NCBI GenBank assembly: GCA_910583615.1
Contig: CAJTXP010000075.1
Location: 1-12,515 of the forward strand
DNA from: an uncultured Lachnospiraceae bacterium
Lineage (GTDB): Bacteria; Bacillota; Clostridia; Lachnospirales; Lachnospiraceae
Direction of reading: 5' to 3'
Length of the DNA: 12,515 bases
How positions within the stretch are numbered: position 1 is the first letter of the stretch; each line of letters opens with the position of its first letter. Below, one piece after another: positions 12,344 to 12,515 of the stretch. The notes under the pieces are model-generated. The model was not told the DNA's origin. It saw only the letters and a list, made by a program, of their open reading frames with translations, and ran no database searches. Made by a program: the position numbers and the translations under genes.

Positions 12344-12515
12344 ATGAATGTTAATCTGTTTTTATTGATTGCGTTTTGTATCGCTCTTTTATTTATTTTG
12401 TTTCTTATATCAAAACTCAGGCGTGTACAGGGGCAGCTGTCTATGATCGAAGAATCCCTGGAAGATATAAAATCCGGGAACTTAAACCGCCGTATGCTGA
12501 CTAAGAAAAATGATA
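12344..12515 (+). CDS. Sensor histidine kinase, N-terminal part (cut by window end)
   Basis: ATG 12344, with GGGAGG upstream, follows the response-regulator stop by one base. The 57 visible codons give one membrane helix (NLFLLIAFCIALLFILFLIS, residues 4-23) right at the N-terminus. It is followed by a charged helix 'KLRRVQGQLSMIEESLEDIK', then 'SGNLNRRMLTKKND'. There is almost no outside loop, so this is an intramembrane-type sensor like those paired with bacitracin-type ABC exporters. That suggests the transporter, rather than a ligand-binding loop, provides the signal. The catalytic His and ATPase domain lie beyond the window. Confidence 0.88.
   Translation, partial: MNVNLFLLIAFCIALLFILFLISKLRRVQGQLSMIEESLEDIKSGNLNRRMLTKKND

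Overview
The window looks like a stretch of chromosome from a low-to-moderate GC Gram-positive bacterium, most likely a gut Clostridia / Lachnospiraceae-type organism. Supporting signs are strong GGAGG-type ribosome sites, TTGaca/TATAAT promoters with TGn extensions, a Firmicutes-style lipobox protein, and families typical of that group (AraC plus DUF2000, GH1 phospho-beta-glucosidase, bacitracin-type ABC pair beside an OmpR-type two-component system). No rRNA, tRNA, CRISPR array, transposase or integrase was recognised.

Layout. 1-1038: the C-terminal end of a plus-strand gene (probably a PLP aminotransferase or MocR-like protein) converges on a LysR regulator. 1292-3623: a visibly AT-richer block with a WYL-type regulator divergent from a DJ-1/PfpI-like protein, followed by a GNAT acetyltransferase. 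The divergent promoter region carries a perfect 12-bp inverted repeat plus a third half-site. 3654-6108: a minus-strand NitT/TauT-type ABC importer operon (lipoprotein, permease, ATPase) with a hairpin between the first two genes. 6182-7266: an AraC regulator whose stop overlaps the start of an internally deleted DUF2000 gene, then a terminator. 7215-7930 is a graveyard: a frameshifted C-terminal piece of a GH1 6-phospho-beta-glucosidase, a 16-bp-arm hairpin, and a fragment of a second toxin-antitoxin-like module. 7931-8636: a PIN-domain protein and a 58-residue partner overlapping by 1 nt, behind a good promoter. 8811-11272: an ABC exporter (ATPase then ABC-2 permease, minus strand) whose genes are separated by a perfect 104-bp tandem duplication. 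11483-12515: a divergent OmpR-type response regulator with a strong promoter and the start of its histidine kinase, cut by the window end.

How parts work together (inference): the two-component system probably controls the divergent ABC exporter, as in peptide-antibiotic sensing and resistance loci. The WYL regulator probably represses itself and the DJ-1-like gene. The PIN/58-residue pair is a toxin-first, toxin-antitoxin-like operon with a decayed second copy next to it. The AraC and LysR genes now lack an obvious intact target. I did not find a clear multi-gene undescribed system. The best candidates for something new are the PIN/58-residue module and the 104-bp intercistronic repeat.
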